From AP-15 sp963762575 (GTDB taxonomy: Bacteria; Pseudomonadota; Alphaproteobacteria; ATCC43930; CGMCC-115725): a DNA stretch of 64,000 bases. The notes beneath the pieces were generated by a model. That model searched no databases. It worked only from the letters and a program-made list of their open reading frames with translations, and was not told the DNA's origin. The stretch is from the NCBI GenBank assembly GCA_963762575.1, contig CAVXLL010000011.1:372001-436000 (forward strand), written 5' to 3'. Below are positions 43,797-52,614 of this stretch, piece after piece. Every line of letters begins with the position of its first letter. The first letter of the stretch is position 1. The position numbers and the translations under genes are program-made.

Positions 43797-45273
43797 ATGA
43801 ACGCCAATCCCTATCTCATGCTCGGCGTGCGGCCGTTCATCAATTGCTGCAGCGTGCGCACGATGCACGGCGGCAGCCTGATGCTGCCGCAGGTCCGCGA
43901 GGCGATGGCCGAGGCGTCGCGCGCATTTCGTCAATCTCGACGAATTGATGGAGGCGGCGGGACGGCGCCTGGCGGAGCTGACCGGCGCCGAATGGGGCAT
44001 CGTCACCTGCGGCAGCGCCGCGGCCGTGGCGCTCGGGACGGCGGCCTGCGTCGCCGGCAACGACCCGGTCAAGATGCTGCGCCTGCCTTTCACCGAGGGA
44101 ATGGTCAACCGAGTCGTGATCCCGAAGACGCAGCGCTTCTCCTATGACCAGGCGGTGCGGATGACGGGCTGCCATCTCGTCGAAATCGAGACCCGCGAGG
44201 ATCTCGACCGGGTGCTCGCCGAGCCGGTAGCGATGGTCGTGGTGCTCGGCAAGCTGGAGCATCTCGGCAGCTTGCGGCTCGAGGAGATCGCCGCGGTGGC
44301 CAAGCCGCTCGGCATCCCGATCATGGTCGACGCCGCCTCCGAGCACCTCGAGCGGCCAAGCCCGTGGCTCCTCCGCGGCGCCGATCTCGTGGTCTACAGC
44401 GGCGGCAAGTTTCTGCGCGGCCCGCAGACCAGCGGTCTGCTGCTCGGTTCGAAGCAATTGGTGCAGGCGGCCTGGTCCAACGCCTCGCCGCACCAGGCGC
44501 TGGGCCGCCCGATGAAAGTATCGAAGGAGGACATCATCGGCGTGCTGACCGCGGTCGAGCATTGGTTCGAGGAGCGCGACCACGAAGCCGAGCGGCAGCA
44601 ATGGTACGATGATCTGGAGGTCATCGGCGAGCGGCTCGGCGACGTGCACGGCGCCGCTCTGGAGCTCATCGAGCCCGCCGGGGTCGACCGGGTGCCGCGG
44701 CTGCGCGTCTCCTGGGACCGCTGGCAATACCCGCTCGACGGGCTGGCGCTGCGGCAGCGGGTGCTCGACGGCGAGCCGCGCATCATGCTCGACGACAATT
44801 CGGCGACCGAAAACTCGATCGCGATCGACCCGTTCCAATTGCAGCCCGGCGAGGCGGCGCAGGTCGGCGACGCGATCGCGTCGGCGCTGCGCGATGCCTG
44901 CCGGCACGCGCCGGCGCCGGCCCGGCCGCCCGAGAGCGATATCGCCGGCGACTGGGAATTGCGCGTCGACTTCCTGCAGGGCTCGCGCGTCCACCGGCTC
45001 AACCTCGAACAGCGCGGTCCCGAACTCGCCGGCCATCAGCATTCGACCCATTTCGAGGGCCCGGTCAGCGGCTGGCTGAACGGCGATCAAATCCAGCTCT
45101 CGTTCACGTCACGCTACGAAGGCAGCACGATCTGCTACTTCTTCGACGGCGAGATCCGCGACGGCGGCATGAGCGGCACCGCAATGCTCGGCGCCGCCAG
45201 CGACCAGAACCACGGCATCGTCAACCGCAGCCAGTTCGGCACTGGCCGCTGGCAGGCGTGCCGCTTGAGGTAA
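43797..45273 (+). CDS. SelA-like fold-type I PLP enzyme with extra C-terminal domain (frameshifted)
   Basis: Aminotransferase class V-fold/SelA-DgaE-like PLP enzyme, about 490 aa. The N-terminus is MNANPYLMLGVRPFINCCS, with GGAGG upstream. The frame breaks near 43928 (EASRAF, then VNLDELMEAAGRRLAELTGA in the next frame). The cofactor region has VTCGSAAAVALGTAAC and the PLP lysine in VVYSGGKFLRGPQTSGLLL. After residue ~380 an added domain of about 105 aa (IAGDWELRVDFLQGSRVHRL to GMSGTAMLGA) looks like a beta-barrel, lipocalin-type fold. Relatives include D-glucosaminate-6-P and similar ammonia lyases. Specific substrate unknown. Confidence 0.8.
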
Positions 45274-45303
45274 ACCAAGAGGGAAGTCGCCCTCAGACGA
45301 GAA

Positions 45304-46282
45304 ATGAAACGCCGCGAATTCATCGCTCTATTCGGCGTGGCGGGCGCCGTGTGGCCGCTCCCCGCTAGAGCGCAACAAGGGGAGAAAGTCTACAAAATAG
45401 GCGTTCTCAGCGCGGGCTCGTCGGAACCCGGGGGGAAATCCATTGTGATTGCGGCACTCCGCGAGCTGGGATACGTCGAAGGCAAAAATCTCACATTCGA
45501 GCGCAGGTTTGCGGAGGACAGGCTCGACCGACTGCCCAAGCTCGCGGCGGAGCTGGTGAGCCTCAAGGTGGACGTGATCATGGCGGCGGGGACGTTGGCG
45601 CCGCTTGCCGCCAAATGGGCCAGCTCGACGATTCCGATCGTCATGATGGACGCCGGCGACCCGGTAGGAAGCGGGCTCGTCGCGAGCTTGGCGCAGCCCG
45701 GCGGCAACGTCACCGGGATGAGCCTCATGGCACCCGACCTCGGCGGAAAGCGGCTGGAACTGCTCAAGGAGCTTCTCCCCGGAATTTCTCGCGTTGCCGT
45801 CCTCTGGAATGCGGCCAATCCCTATTCCGCGTTGGTGTTCAAGGAGACGGCGGGCGCGGCCCGAACGCTTGGGGTCGAGCTTCAATCGCTGGAGATACGG
45901 GAGCCCCCTGATCTCGACGGCGCGCTCGGAGCCACGGTGGGTCAGCACGCAGATGCGCTGATCGCAGTTGAAGATCCACTCACCGTGGATCTTAGAAAGA
46001 AAATTGCGGAATTCGCGGCCGACCACCGATTGCCGGCAATATGCCGGCGTCAGAGTGTTTGCCGATTCCGGAGCCCTCATGTCCTACGGTGCGGATCTTG
46101 CGGATATCATTCGGCGCAGCGTGGTTTATGTGGACAAGATCCTCAAAGGCGCGAAACCGTCTGACTTACCTGTCGAGCAGCCGACGAAGTTCGAGCTGGT
46201 CATCAACCTTAAGACCGCCAAGGCACTCGGCCTGACAATCCCGCCTTTGCTCCTCGCCCGAGCCGACGAAGTCATCGAATGA
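45304..46282 (+). CDS. ABC-type substrate-binding protein, PF04392 family (frameshifted)
   Basis: Exported binding protein. MKRREFIALFGVAGAVWPLP followed by ARAQQ is the family's typical signal. The domain shows YKIGVLSAGSSEPGGKS, LRELGYVEGKNLTFERRFA, GNVTGMSLMAPDLGGKRLEL and LPGISRVAVLWNAANP. The frame breaks near 46040 and resumes AGVRVFADSGALMSYGADL, then KILKGAKPSDLPVEQPTKFE. The ligand of this family is often unassigned. No permease or ATPase gene is adjacent, so it is an orphan binding protein here. Confidence 0.88.
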
Positions 46283-46319
46283 GCCGCCGGTAGTACCGGC
46301 CAGCCGGGTCGCGTGACCT

Positions 46320-47291
46320 TCAAAACCACTTCGCCTTGTCGACGAGGTTGCGCAAGGGCTGGCCGGCGAGGAAGCGGCGGCAATTGTCGAGGATGCATCT
46401 CGTAGCGGCGCTCGTCGAGATAGGGGCCGTAGCCGGCGGTGTGCGGCGTCAACAGCACGCCCGGCGTGGTCCATAGCGGATGGTCGGCGGGCAGCGGCTC
46501 CTGCTCGTAGACGTCGAGGCCGGCGCCGGCGATCTCGCCGGCCCGCAATGCTTCGACGAGGTCGTCAAGCCGGGTGGTCATGCCGCGCCCGATATTGATG
46601 AAAAATGCGGTCTTCTTCATCTCCTGAAACCGCGCGCGGTTCATGAAGCCTTCGGTTTCGGGCGTGTGCGGCACAGTGAGGATCACGAAATCGGCGGTCG
46701 GCAACAGCGCATCGAGCTCGTCGCCGCGGTGCAGTTCGGCGACGCCCGGCGGTGCTTCGCGGCGGCGCTCATCGACGCCGATTACCCGCATGCCGAATGC
46801 GGCGGCGAGCCTTGCGACCTCGCTGCCGATGCCGCCGACGCCGACGACCAGCGCCGTCGCCTCCGGCAGATGGACGACGCCGGCATCCCGCGGCAGCTTC
46901 TTCCATTCGCGTTTGAGCTGCTGCGGAATGTAGTGATGCAGCCCGCGCGCAAAGGCCAGCACGAAAGCCATGACATGCGCGCCGATATGGTCGTTGTAGA
47001 TTTCGCGGAAGTTGGTGATCGCCACCGGATGGGCGATCAGCTCGGGATAGTAATAGCCGGCGGGAGGTGCCGCTTGAGGCGCTTGCAGCCAGCTCAACCG
47101 CTGGGCCTGGCGCAACAAATCGGGCGGGATTACGCCGAAGGCGGCGTCGGCATGGGCGATGACTTGGGCTGCATGAGTATGGTTTTCGGCAACCACGACC
47201 TTGAGCTCGGGTAGAGCGGCAGCGAGCTGCGCACCCCAGTCGCGAGTCTTGTTCGATTCTGCGGCGGCAGCATCACGAATTCGGTCGGCAT
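46320..47291 (-). CDS. D-2-hydroxyacid dehydrogenase (two frameshifts)
   Basis: NAD-dependent D-isomer-specific 2-hydroxyacid dehydrogenase. A short first frame starts at ATG 47291 (GGGAG upstream) with MPTEFVMLPPQNRTR. The main frame follows after a break near 47245: DWGAQLAAALPELKVVVAEN, IYNDHIGAHVMAFVLAFARG, NAD loop VVGVGGIGSEVARLAAAFG, then LTVPHTPETEGFMN, INIGRGMTTRLDDLVEAL and the catalytic His in TPHTAGYG. A second break near 46396 precedes the tail ILDNCRRFLAGQPLRNLVDK, stop at 46320. Substrate unknown. Confidence 0.87.
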
Positions 47292-47423
47292 CGCACGATT
47301 CTCCCGGGATGGCGCTGATTTGGCGCTACGCTAGCACGGACCACCAGGCAAAGGCTCTCGTCTACCAGGGTGCCGACGCTGTAAGTTGTCGCCCGATTGC
47401 CCGGGGAGTGGTGGGGGAGTGGG

Positions 47424-48195
47424 GTGGAGCAGCGGTTGCTGGATAGGATCGTTTGGGTGACCGGTGGCGGCAGCGGCATCGGCGAAGCCGTGGCGCTCAC
47501 CATGGCCAAGGCAGGCGCCGCGGTCGTGCTGACCGGAAGGCGTCGCGAGCCGCTGGAAGCCGTCGCCCAGCGCATCCGCGCCGAAGGCGGCATCGCGCAT
47601 GTCGAGCCTGGCGATTTGATCGGACCCGCATGCGGTCACGCGGATCGGCGCCGCTATCGGCGACAAGCTCGGCCGCCTCGATATCCTGGTCAACAACGCC
47701 GGGCTCAACATCAATGACCGGCACTGGGACAAGCTGACGCCGGAAACCGCCAAGCTGATGATCGACGGCAATCTCGCTGCCGCGGCGCAATGCGTGACCG
47801 TGGCATTGCCGCTAATGCGGGCGCAGCAGGATGGGCTGATCATCCATACCGCCTCGATGGCCGGCCGCTTTATCGGCGGGTTCCCGGGACCGCTTTATAC
47901 CGCCGCCAAACACGGCGTCGTGGCGATGAGCCATTCGATCAACATGCAGGAATGCGTCAACGGGATCCGCTCTTGCGTCTTCCTGCCCGGCGAGGTGGCG
48001 ACGCCGATCCTCGACCAGCGGCCGAACCCGGTCGGCCCCGAGGAGCGCGCGCGCATGGTGCAGCCGCAGGATTGCGCCGACCTGATCCTCTACATCGCGC
48101 TGTTGCCGAAGCGGCTGACGATGAACGAAGTAATGCTGAGCCCGACCTGGAACCGCGGTTACGTCGCGGCGCTCCGGCAACTCTCCAACCTTTAG
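47424..48195 (+). CDS. SDR-family dehydrogenase (frameshifted)
   Basis: Short-chain dehydrogenase, about 256 aa from GTG 47424 (GGGGAG upstream). Cofactor loop: VWVTGGGSGIGEAVALTM. One extra base near 47622 breaks the frame. It resumes with GAAIGDKLGRLDILVNNAGL. The catalytic residues are present: Ser in HTASMAGRFIGG and Tyr/Lys in LYTAAKHGVVA. It is therefore a complete enzyme after repair, unlike the SDR at 2.6 kb. It lies in a run of catabolic genes. Confidence 0.87.
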
Positions 48196-48221
48196 TTCCC
48201 AACCACCCGAGGTCCAGACAA

Positions 48222-49217
48222 TGGCGACCAGCACCACCGGAACCAACCGAAAGAAGCTGCTGCTGCCAACGACGATGTCGAAGGCCGGCTGGGCGATCGT
48301 CGAGGCACGCGACGATGTCGAGGGGGTCTCCTTCGTGCCCGACCGTGCCGAAGGCTGAATTGCACCGTCTGTTGGAAGATGTCGCCGGGGTCGCGCTCGG
48401 TGTCCAGCCGTTCAGCGACCCCGAGCTCGACGCTGCGCCCGAGCTCGAAGTCGTCTCGCGCATCGGCGTCGGCTACGACGCGGTCGACGTGCCGGCGCTG
48501 ACCCGCCGCAAGATCCCGCTGATGATCGGCGGCACCGCCAATTCGGTCAACTGTCGCCGAGGCCGGGGTATTCCTGATCATGTCATTGGCGCGGCGCGGC
48601 GCGGCGATGGACAGGCTGGTCAGGGAGGGCCGCTGGCAGGACCGCTACAAGGAGATGCCGGTCGATCTCTACGGCAAGACCGTGCTGATCATCGGCTTCG
48701 GCAAGATCGGCACGCGCTCGGCCAAGCGCTTCGCGGCGATGGAGACCCACGTGCTGGTTTACGACCCGTACATGTACTCCGAGACGATCCACGGCATGGG
48801 CTACGAGCCGGTGCAGGACCTCGACGCCGCGGTCGCGCGCGCCGATTTCATCACGATCCATTGCCCGAAGACGCCGAGACGACCGGCCTCTTCGACGCCG
48901 CGCGGCTCGCGCGAATGAAGCGGACCGCGTTTATCGTCAACACCGCGCGCGGCGGCATCATCGACGAGAAGGCGCTCTACGACGCATTGAAGGCCAACCG
49001 CATCGCCGGCGCCGCGCTCGACGTCTTCGACCAGGAGCCGACCCCGCAGGACAACCCGCTCTTGACCCTGCCGAACTTCATTGCCGCGCCGCATGTCGCC
49101 GGCGTCACCCGCGAGGCGGTCGACCGCATGGGCGTCGCCGCCGTCGAGAACATCCTCAGCGTCCTCGACGGCAAGCCGGTCCGCGATAACGTCGTCAACA
49201 AGGAAGTGCTCGACTAA
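48222..49217 (+). CDS. Phosphoglycerate-dehydrogenase-like hydroxyacid dehydrogenase (three frameshifts)
   Basis: NAD-dependent hydroxyacid dehydrogenase, about 330 aa, without the ACT domain of full SerA. Frame 1: KKLLLPTTMSKAGWAIVEAR. After ~48340: KAELHRLLEDVAGVALGVQP, VVSRIGVGYDAVDVPALTRR. After ~48551: VAEAGVFLIMSLARRGAAMD, then VLIIGFGKIGTRSAKRF (NAD loop). After ~48871: ETTGLFDAARLARMKRTAFI, VNTARGGIIDEKALYDAL and APHVAGVTREAVDRMG with the catalytic His. Three one-base breaks in about 550 bp. Probably acts on a pathway hydroxyacid rather than on phosphoglycerate. Confidence 0.85.
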   Translation, partial: WRPAPPEPTERSCCCQRRCRRPAGRSSRHATMSRGSPSCPTVPKAELHRLLEDVAGVALGVQPFSDPELDAAPELEVVSRIGVGYDAVDVPALTRRKIPLMIGGTANSVNCRRGRGIPDHVIGAARRGDGQAGQGGPLAGPLQGDAGRSLRQDRADHRLRQDRHALGQALRGDGDPRAGLRPVHVLRDDPRHGLRAGAGPRRRGRARRFHHDPLPEDAETTGLFDAARLARMKRTAFIVNTARGGIIDEKALYDALKANRIAGAALDVFDQEPTPQDNPLLTLPNFIAAPHVAGVTREAVDRMGVAAVENILSVLDGKPVRDNVVNKEVLD

Positions 49218-49241
49218 CCAAAGCTGGAAGGAGACCACTCG

Positions 49242-49787
49242 ATGTCGCAAGAACAATCGCCGCGCCTGAGCCATGTCGGGCTCTATGTCAGCGACGTGCC
49301 GAAGATGATCGACTTCTACACCCGCGTGCTCGGTTTCGTCGTCAGCGACGGCACGCCCGACGGGCGCATCACCTTCCTCAGCCGCAACCCCAGCGACCAC
49401 CACCAGGTCGTGCTGGTGCGCGGCCGCAATGGCGATCAGGAGACGCCGATGGTGCAGCAGGTGTCGTTCAACGTCGGCACGCTCGCCAGTGTCCAGCGCG
49501 TCTTCCGCAAGGTGCGCGAGGCTAATTGCAAGGTCATCGACCCGCGCTGCCACGGCAATGCCTGGTCGGTCTATTTCAGCGACCCCGAAGGCAACCGCAT
49601 CGAGATGTTCTGCGACACGCCGTGGTACGTGCCGCAGCCGCTGGGCTTCGAGATCGATCTCGACAAGTCCGAGGACGAACTCTACCGCGAAACCGAGGCC
49701 ATCTGCCGCGCCAAGCCCGGCTTCAAGCCGATCGAGGAATGGCGCACCGAGATCTCGGCCAAGATCGCGGCGACCATGGACGCCTGA
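49242..49787 (+). CDS. VOC-family (glyoxalase/extradiol dioxygenase fold) protein
   Basis: 181-aa metal-site protein: LSHVGLYVSDVPKMIDFYTR (first metal His), QVSFNVGTLASVQRVFRKVR, and AWSVYFSDPEGNRIEMFCDT (Glu ligand region). The fold occurs in glyoxalases, dioxygenases and isomerases, so the reaction is open. AAGGAG lies 9 bp before ATG 49242. It follows the hydroxyacid dehydrogenase after 24 bp. Confidence 0.88.
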   Translation: MSQEQSPRLSHVGLYVSDVPKMIDFYTRVLGFVVSDGTPDGRITFLSRNPSDHHQVVLVRGRNGDQETPMVQQVSFNVGTLASVQRVFRKVREANCKVIDPRCHGNAWSVYFSDPEGNRIEMFCDTPWYVPQPLGFEIDLDKSEDELYRETEAICRAKPGFKPIEEWRTEISAKIAATMDA

Positions 49788-49853
49788 GGTTCGCCGCGGG
49801 CCGGACCCGCGCGTTCCGGCGGCCAATACAAATTCAGTCAGGGAGGACACGTC

Positions 49854-50291
49854 GTGGCCAGTAAAGCGGAAACCACGATCACACTGACCGATGCGCCGGA
49901 CGACGACGAGAGCGCGGTGATCGCGGACGGGTTGCGCGCCTACAACGAGGCGCAGGCAGGATACTCCGACAGTCGTGCACTCGCCGTCCTCGTCCGCGAT
50001 CCCGATACCAAGAAGGTCGTCGGCGGCCTACTCGGCCGCACCTCGCTCGGTCTTTTGAGGGTGGAGCGGTTTTTTCTGCCGGAGGATTTGAGGCGCGGCC
50101 GACTTGGCAGCCGGATTCTCGCCATGGCAGAGGATGAAGGACGGCGGCGCGGCTGTACCAGGGCGGTATTGTCCACACTCTACTTTCAGGCGCCGGGTTT
50201 CTACCAAAAGCAGGGCTGGGAGGTCGCCACCCGGATCGAGTGTGAGCCGCCCGGTCACACGCGCTTCTACATGACCAAGAAGCTGTCGTAA
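49854..50291 (+). CDS. GNAT-family N-acetyltransferase
   Basis: 145 aa from GTG 49854 (GGGAGGA upstream). Acetyl-CoA core: VERFFLPEDLRRGRLGSRIL and AMAEDEGRRRGCTRAVLST, then APGFYQKQGWEVATRIE. A stand-alone small-molecule or protein acetyltransferase of unknown substrate, within the catabolic island. Confidence 0.87.
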   Translation: MASKAETTITLTDAPDDDESAVIADGLRAYNEAQAGYSDSRALAVLVRDPDTKKVVGGLLGRTSLGLLRVERFFLPEDLRRGRLGSRILAMAEDEGRRRGCTRAVLSTLYFQAPGFYQKQGWEVATRIECEPPGHTRFYMTKKLS

Positions 50292-50307
50292 TTCATCGGA
50301 AGACGCC

Positions 50308-51585
50308 ATGACCGCCGCCGCTTTTGCCCCGCCCGTCCGTGCCAGACCCACATTGACTCGGGTCATCGTCGCCGCCTCATTGGGCAATGCGATCGAATGG
50401 TTCGACTTTCTCGTTTACGGCTATTTCGCGGTCACGATCTCTAAAGTGTTCTTTCCGAGCACCAACGAGACAGCGTCCCTGTTGGCGACGCTCGGCACTT
50501 TCAGCGTCTCGTTTTTGGTGCGCCCGATCGGCGCAGTCCTGATCGGCGCCTATACCGATCGCGCCGGCCGCAAGGCCGGGCTCACCCTCTCGATCCTGCT
50601 GATGGTCATCGGCACGACGATGACGGCGGTGATGCCGGGCTATGCGACGATCGGGCTCGCCGCGCCCATCCTGATCCTGGTTGCTCGATTGTTGCAGGGG
50701 TTCTCGGTCGGCGGCGAGTTTGGCAGCGCCGTGACTTTTCTTGCCGAACGAACCGCCTCGCGCAAAGGCTTCGTCGCGAGCTGGCAATGGGCCAGCACCG
50801 GGATCACGGGCGCGTTGGCGTCGGGTTTCGGGATTGTGCTGACGAGCGTCTTGTCGCCGGAACAACTCGTCGAATGGGGCTGGCGCGTCCCGTTCCTGTT
50901 CGGGATCCTGGTTGGCCCAGTCGGGCTCTATATCCGCCGCCGGCTCGACGAGACGCCGGAATTTGTCGAGATCGAGCCGGCCCGCACTCCAGTGCGCGAC
51001 GTGCTGCGTGAGCACCCGATCGAGGTTCTCCTGGCGATGGGCGCCTCGGTCGTCTCGAACAGCTCGGCCTACATCATCCTCTACATCCCGACCTATGCGA
51101 TGAAGCAGCTGCACCTGCCGCAAGCAACGGGCTTTATCGCGACCTTCGTCGGCGCCGTCATTCTCGGTGTCGTTTCGCCGTTCGCCGGACACCTCTCCGA
51201 CAAATTCGGACGCAGCGGCCTGTTGACGGGAACGGCTTGGCTCTTTTTACTCACCACTTACCCGATTTTTTACGTGATGGTCGCCCATCCCTCGCTCGCG
51301 ACGGCGATCTTCGCCGCCGGTTGGCTCAGCCTTGTCAAGGCCGGGTATAGCGGGGTGCTGCCATCGCAACTCGCCGAGCTTTTCCCGACCCGGGTCCGCG
51401 GGATCGGCGTGTCATTGAGCTTTGCCATCGCCGTGACGATCTTCGGCGGCTTCACGCCCTTTGTTGCGACTGGGCTCATCGCCGTGACCGGGAACAGCCT
51501 GTCGCCGAGCTTCTACATAATGTTCACCGCCGCGCTCAGCATCATCGCTCTCGTCTTTGTGCGGCGCCGCCGGTATCCGCGATAA
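50308..51585 (+). CDS. MFS transporter, metabolite:H+ symporter (MHS) type
   Basis: 425-aa twelve-helix major facilitator. N-terminal family signature GNAIEWFDFLVYGYFAVTIS, loop 2-3 GAYTDRAGRKAGLTLSIL, and GFSVGGEFGSAVTFLAERT. The KgtP/ProP branch typically imports organic acids such as 2-oxoglutarate, citrate or aromatic acids. Its place in the hydroxyacid island suggests uptake of the pathway substrate. It starts 16 bp after the GNAT gene. Confidence 0.92.
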   Translation: MTAAAFAPPVRARPTLTRVIVAASLGNAIEWFDFLVYGYFAVTISKVFFPSTNETASLLATLGTFSVSFLVRPIGAVLIGAYTDRAGRKAGLTLSILLMVIGTTMTAVMPGYATIGLAAPILILVARLLQGFSVGGEFGSAVTFLAERTASRKGFVASWQWASTGITGALASGFGIVLTSVLSPEQLVEWGWRVPFLFGILVGPVGLYIRRRLDETPEFVEIEPARTPVRDVLREHPIEVLLAMGASVVSNSSAYIILYIPTYAMKQLHLPQATGFIATFVGAVILGVVSPFAGHLSDKFGRSGLLTGTAWLFLLTTYPIFYVMVAHPSLATAIFAAGWLSLVKAGYSGVLPSQLAELFPTRVRGIGVSLSFAIAVTIFGGFTPFVATGLIAVTGNSLSPSFYIMFTAALSIIALVFVRRRRYPR

Positions 51586-51794
51586 GAGGCACCCTCGCCG
51601 CGGCAAAGACATATTGGTGTGTTACTTGCTCACAGTTGCGGCAGTCGCGCTTCAGGCCGCGCCGGGTGGCTGCGGCTGGCTGGCTGTATTTTCGCTGCAG
51701 AAACAGCGAGAACGTGCCAGCAGCCAACGGCGCTTGACACCCGTCTGCTTAGCTGGCGGGATCGGTCATCGTCGCGAAACCCGAGGAGGATCAC

Positions 51795-52595
51795 ATGGCG
51801 CGGCCAAATGGAGTGCGGGAAGCCTGGCAGCAGGGCAGGGCGGTCGTCAATAGCTGGTTGGGGATCCCGAGCAGCTTTTCGGCCGAGGTCATGGCCAGCA
51901 TGGGATGGGATTCTCTCGTCGTCGACATGCAGCACGGCATGATCGACTACCAGATGATGGTGACGATGCTGCAAGGGATCTCGACCACGAATGTAACGCC
52001 ATTGGTGCGGGTACCGTGGAACGACCCGGCGCACATCCAAAAAGCGCTCGACGCCGGCGCCTACGGCATCGTCTGCCCGATGATCAACAACCGTGCCGAG
52101 GCCGAGAAGTTCGTCGGGTCGTGCCGCTATGCGCCGCTCGGCTACCGCAGCTCTGGGCCGATCCGCGCCTCGCTCTACGGCGGGGCGGATTACCACGCCA
52201 AGGCCAACGACATTGTGGTCGCCTTGGGTATGATCGAGACCCAGGAAGCGCTCGACAACCTCGACGCGATCCTGTCGACGCCGGGGCTCGACGCGATCTA
52301 TGTCGGTCCCTCGGATCTGTCGATCTCGCTTGGCTATGCGCCGGGCGGCGACAAGCCCGACGAATGGATGATGGCGGCGCTGAAGAAGGTGCTCGACGGC
52401 TGCAAGCGGCACAAGGTGCAGCCCGGCATCCATTGCGGCGCGCCCTCCTATGCCAAAAAGATGATCGAGATGGGCTTCACCTTCGTCACCGTCGGCGGCG
52501 ACAACCGCTTCATGACGATGGGCGGCCAGGCGGCGCTGCAGGAGATGCGGTCGGGAGCCGCGGGGTCGGCGCCTAGGTCGAGCAGTCCGTATTAA
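51795..52595 (+). CDS. HpcH/HpaI-family aldolase
   Basis: 266-aa class II aldolase of the 2,4-dihydroxyhept-2-ene-1,7-dioate aldolase type, cleaving 2-keto-3-deoxy or 4-hydroxy-2-oxo acids to pyruvate and an aldehyde. Signatures: MGWDSLVVDMQHGMIDYQMM, LVRVPWNDPAHIQKALDAGA, metal ligand Glu in GMIETQEALDNL and Asp in YVGPSDLSISLG. GAGGATCAC precedes ATG 51795. It likely provides the terminal cleavage step of the island's pathway. Confidence 0.9.
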   Translation: MARPNGVREAWQQGRAVVNSWLGIPSSFSAEVMASMGWDSLVVDMQHGMIDYQMMVTMLQGISTTNVTPLVRVPWNDPAHIQKALDAGAYGIVCPMINNRAEAEKFVGSCRYAPLGYRSSGPIRASLYGGADYHAKANDIVVALGMIETQEALDNLDAILSTPGLDAIYVGPSDLSISLGYAPGGDKPDEWMMAALKKVLDGCKRHKVQPGIHCGAPSYAKKMIEMGFTFVTVGGDNRFMTMGGQAALQEMRSGAAGSAPRSSSPY

Positions 52596-52614
52596 TACGG
52601 TCGCAGTCCCGCGT

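Noticed and set aside
38123..49217. Programmed ribosomal frameshifting as an explanation for the breaks
   Set aside because: Breaks fall at unrelated sites in unrelated genes, in both directions, with no shared slippery sequence seen.
48222..49217. serA (full phosphoglycerate dehydrogenase)
   Set aside because: Lacks the C-terminal regulatory domains and sits in a catabolic island, far from serC.
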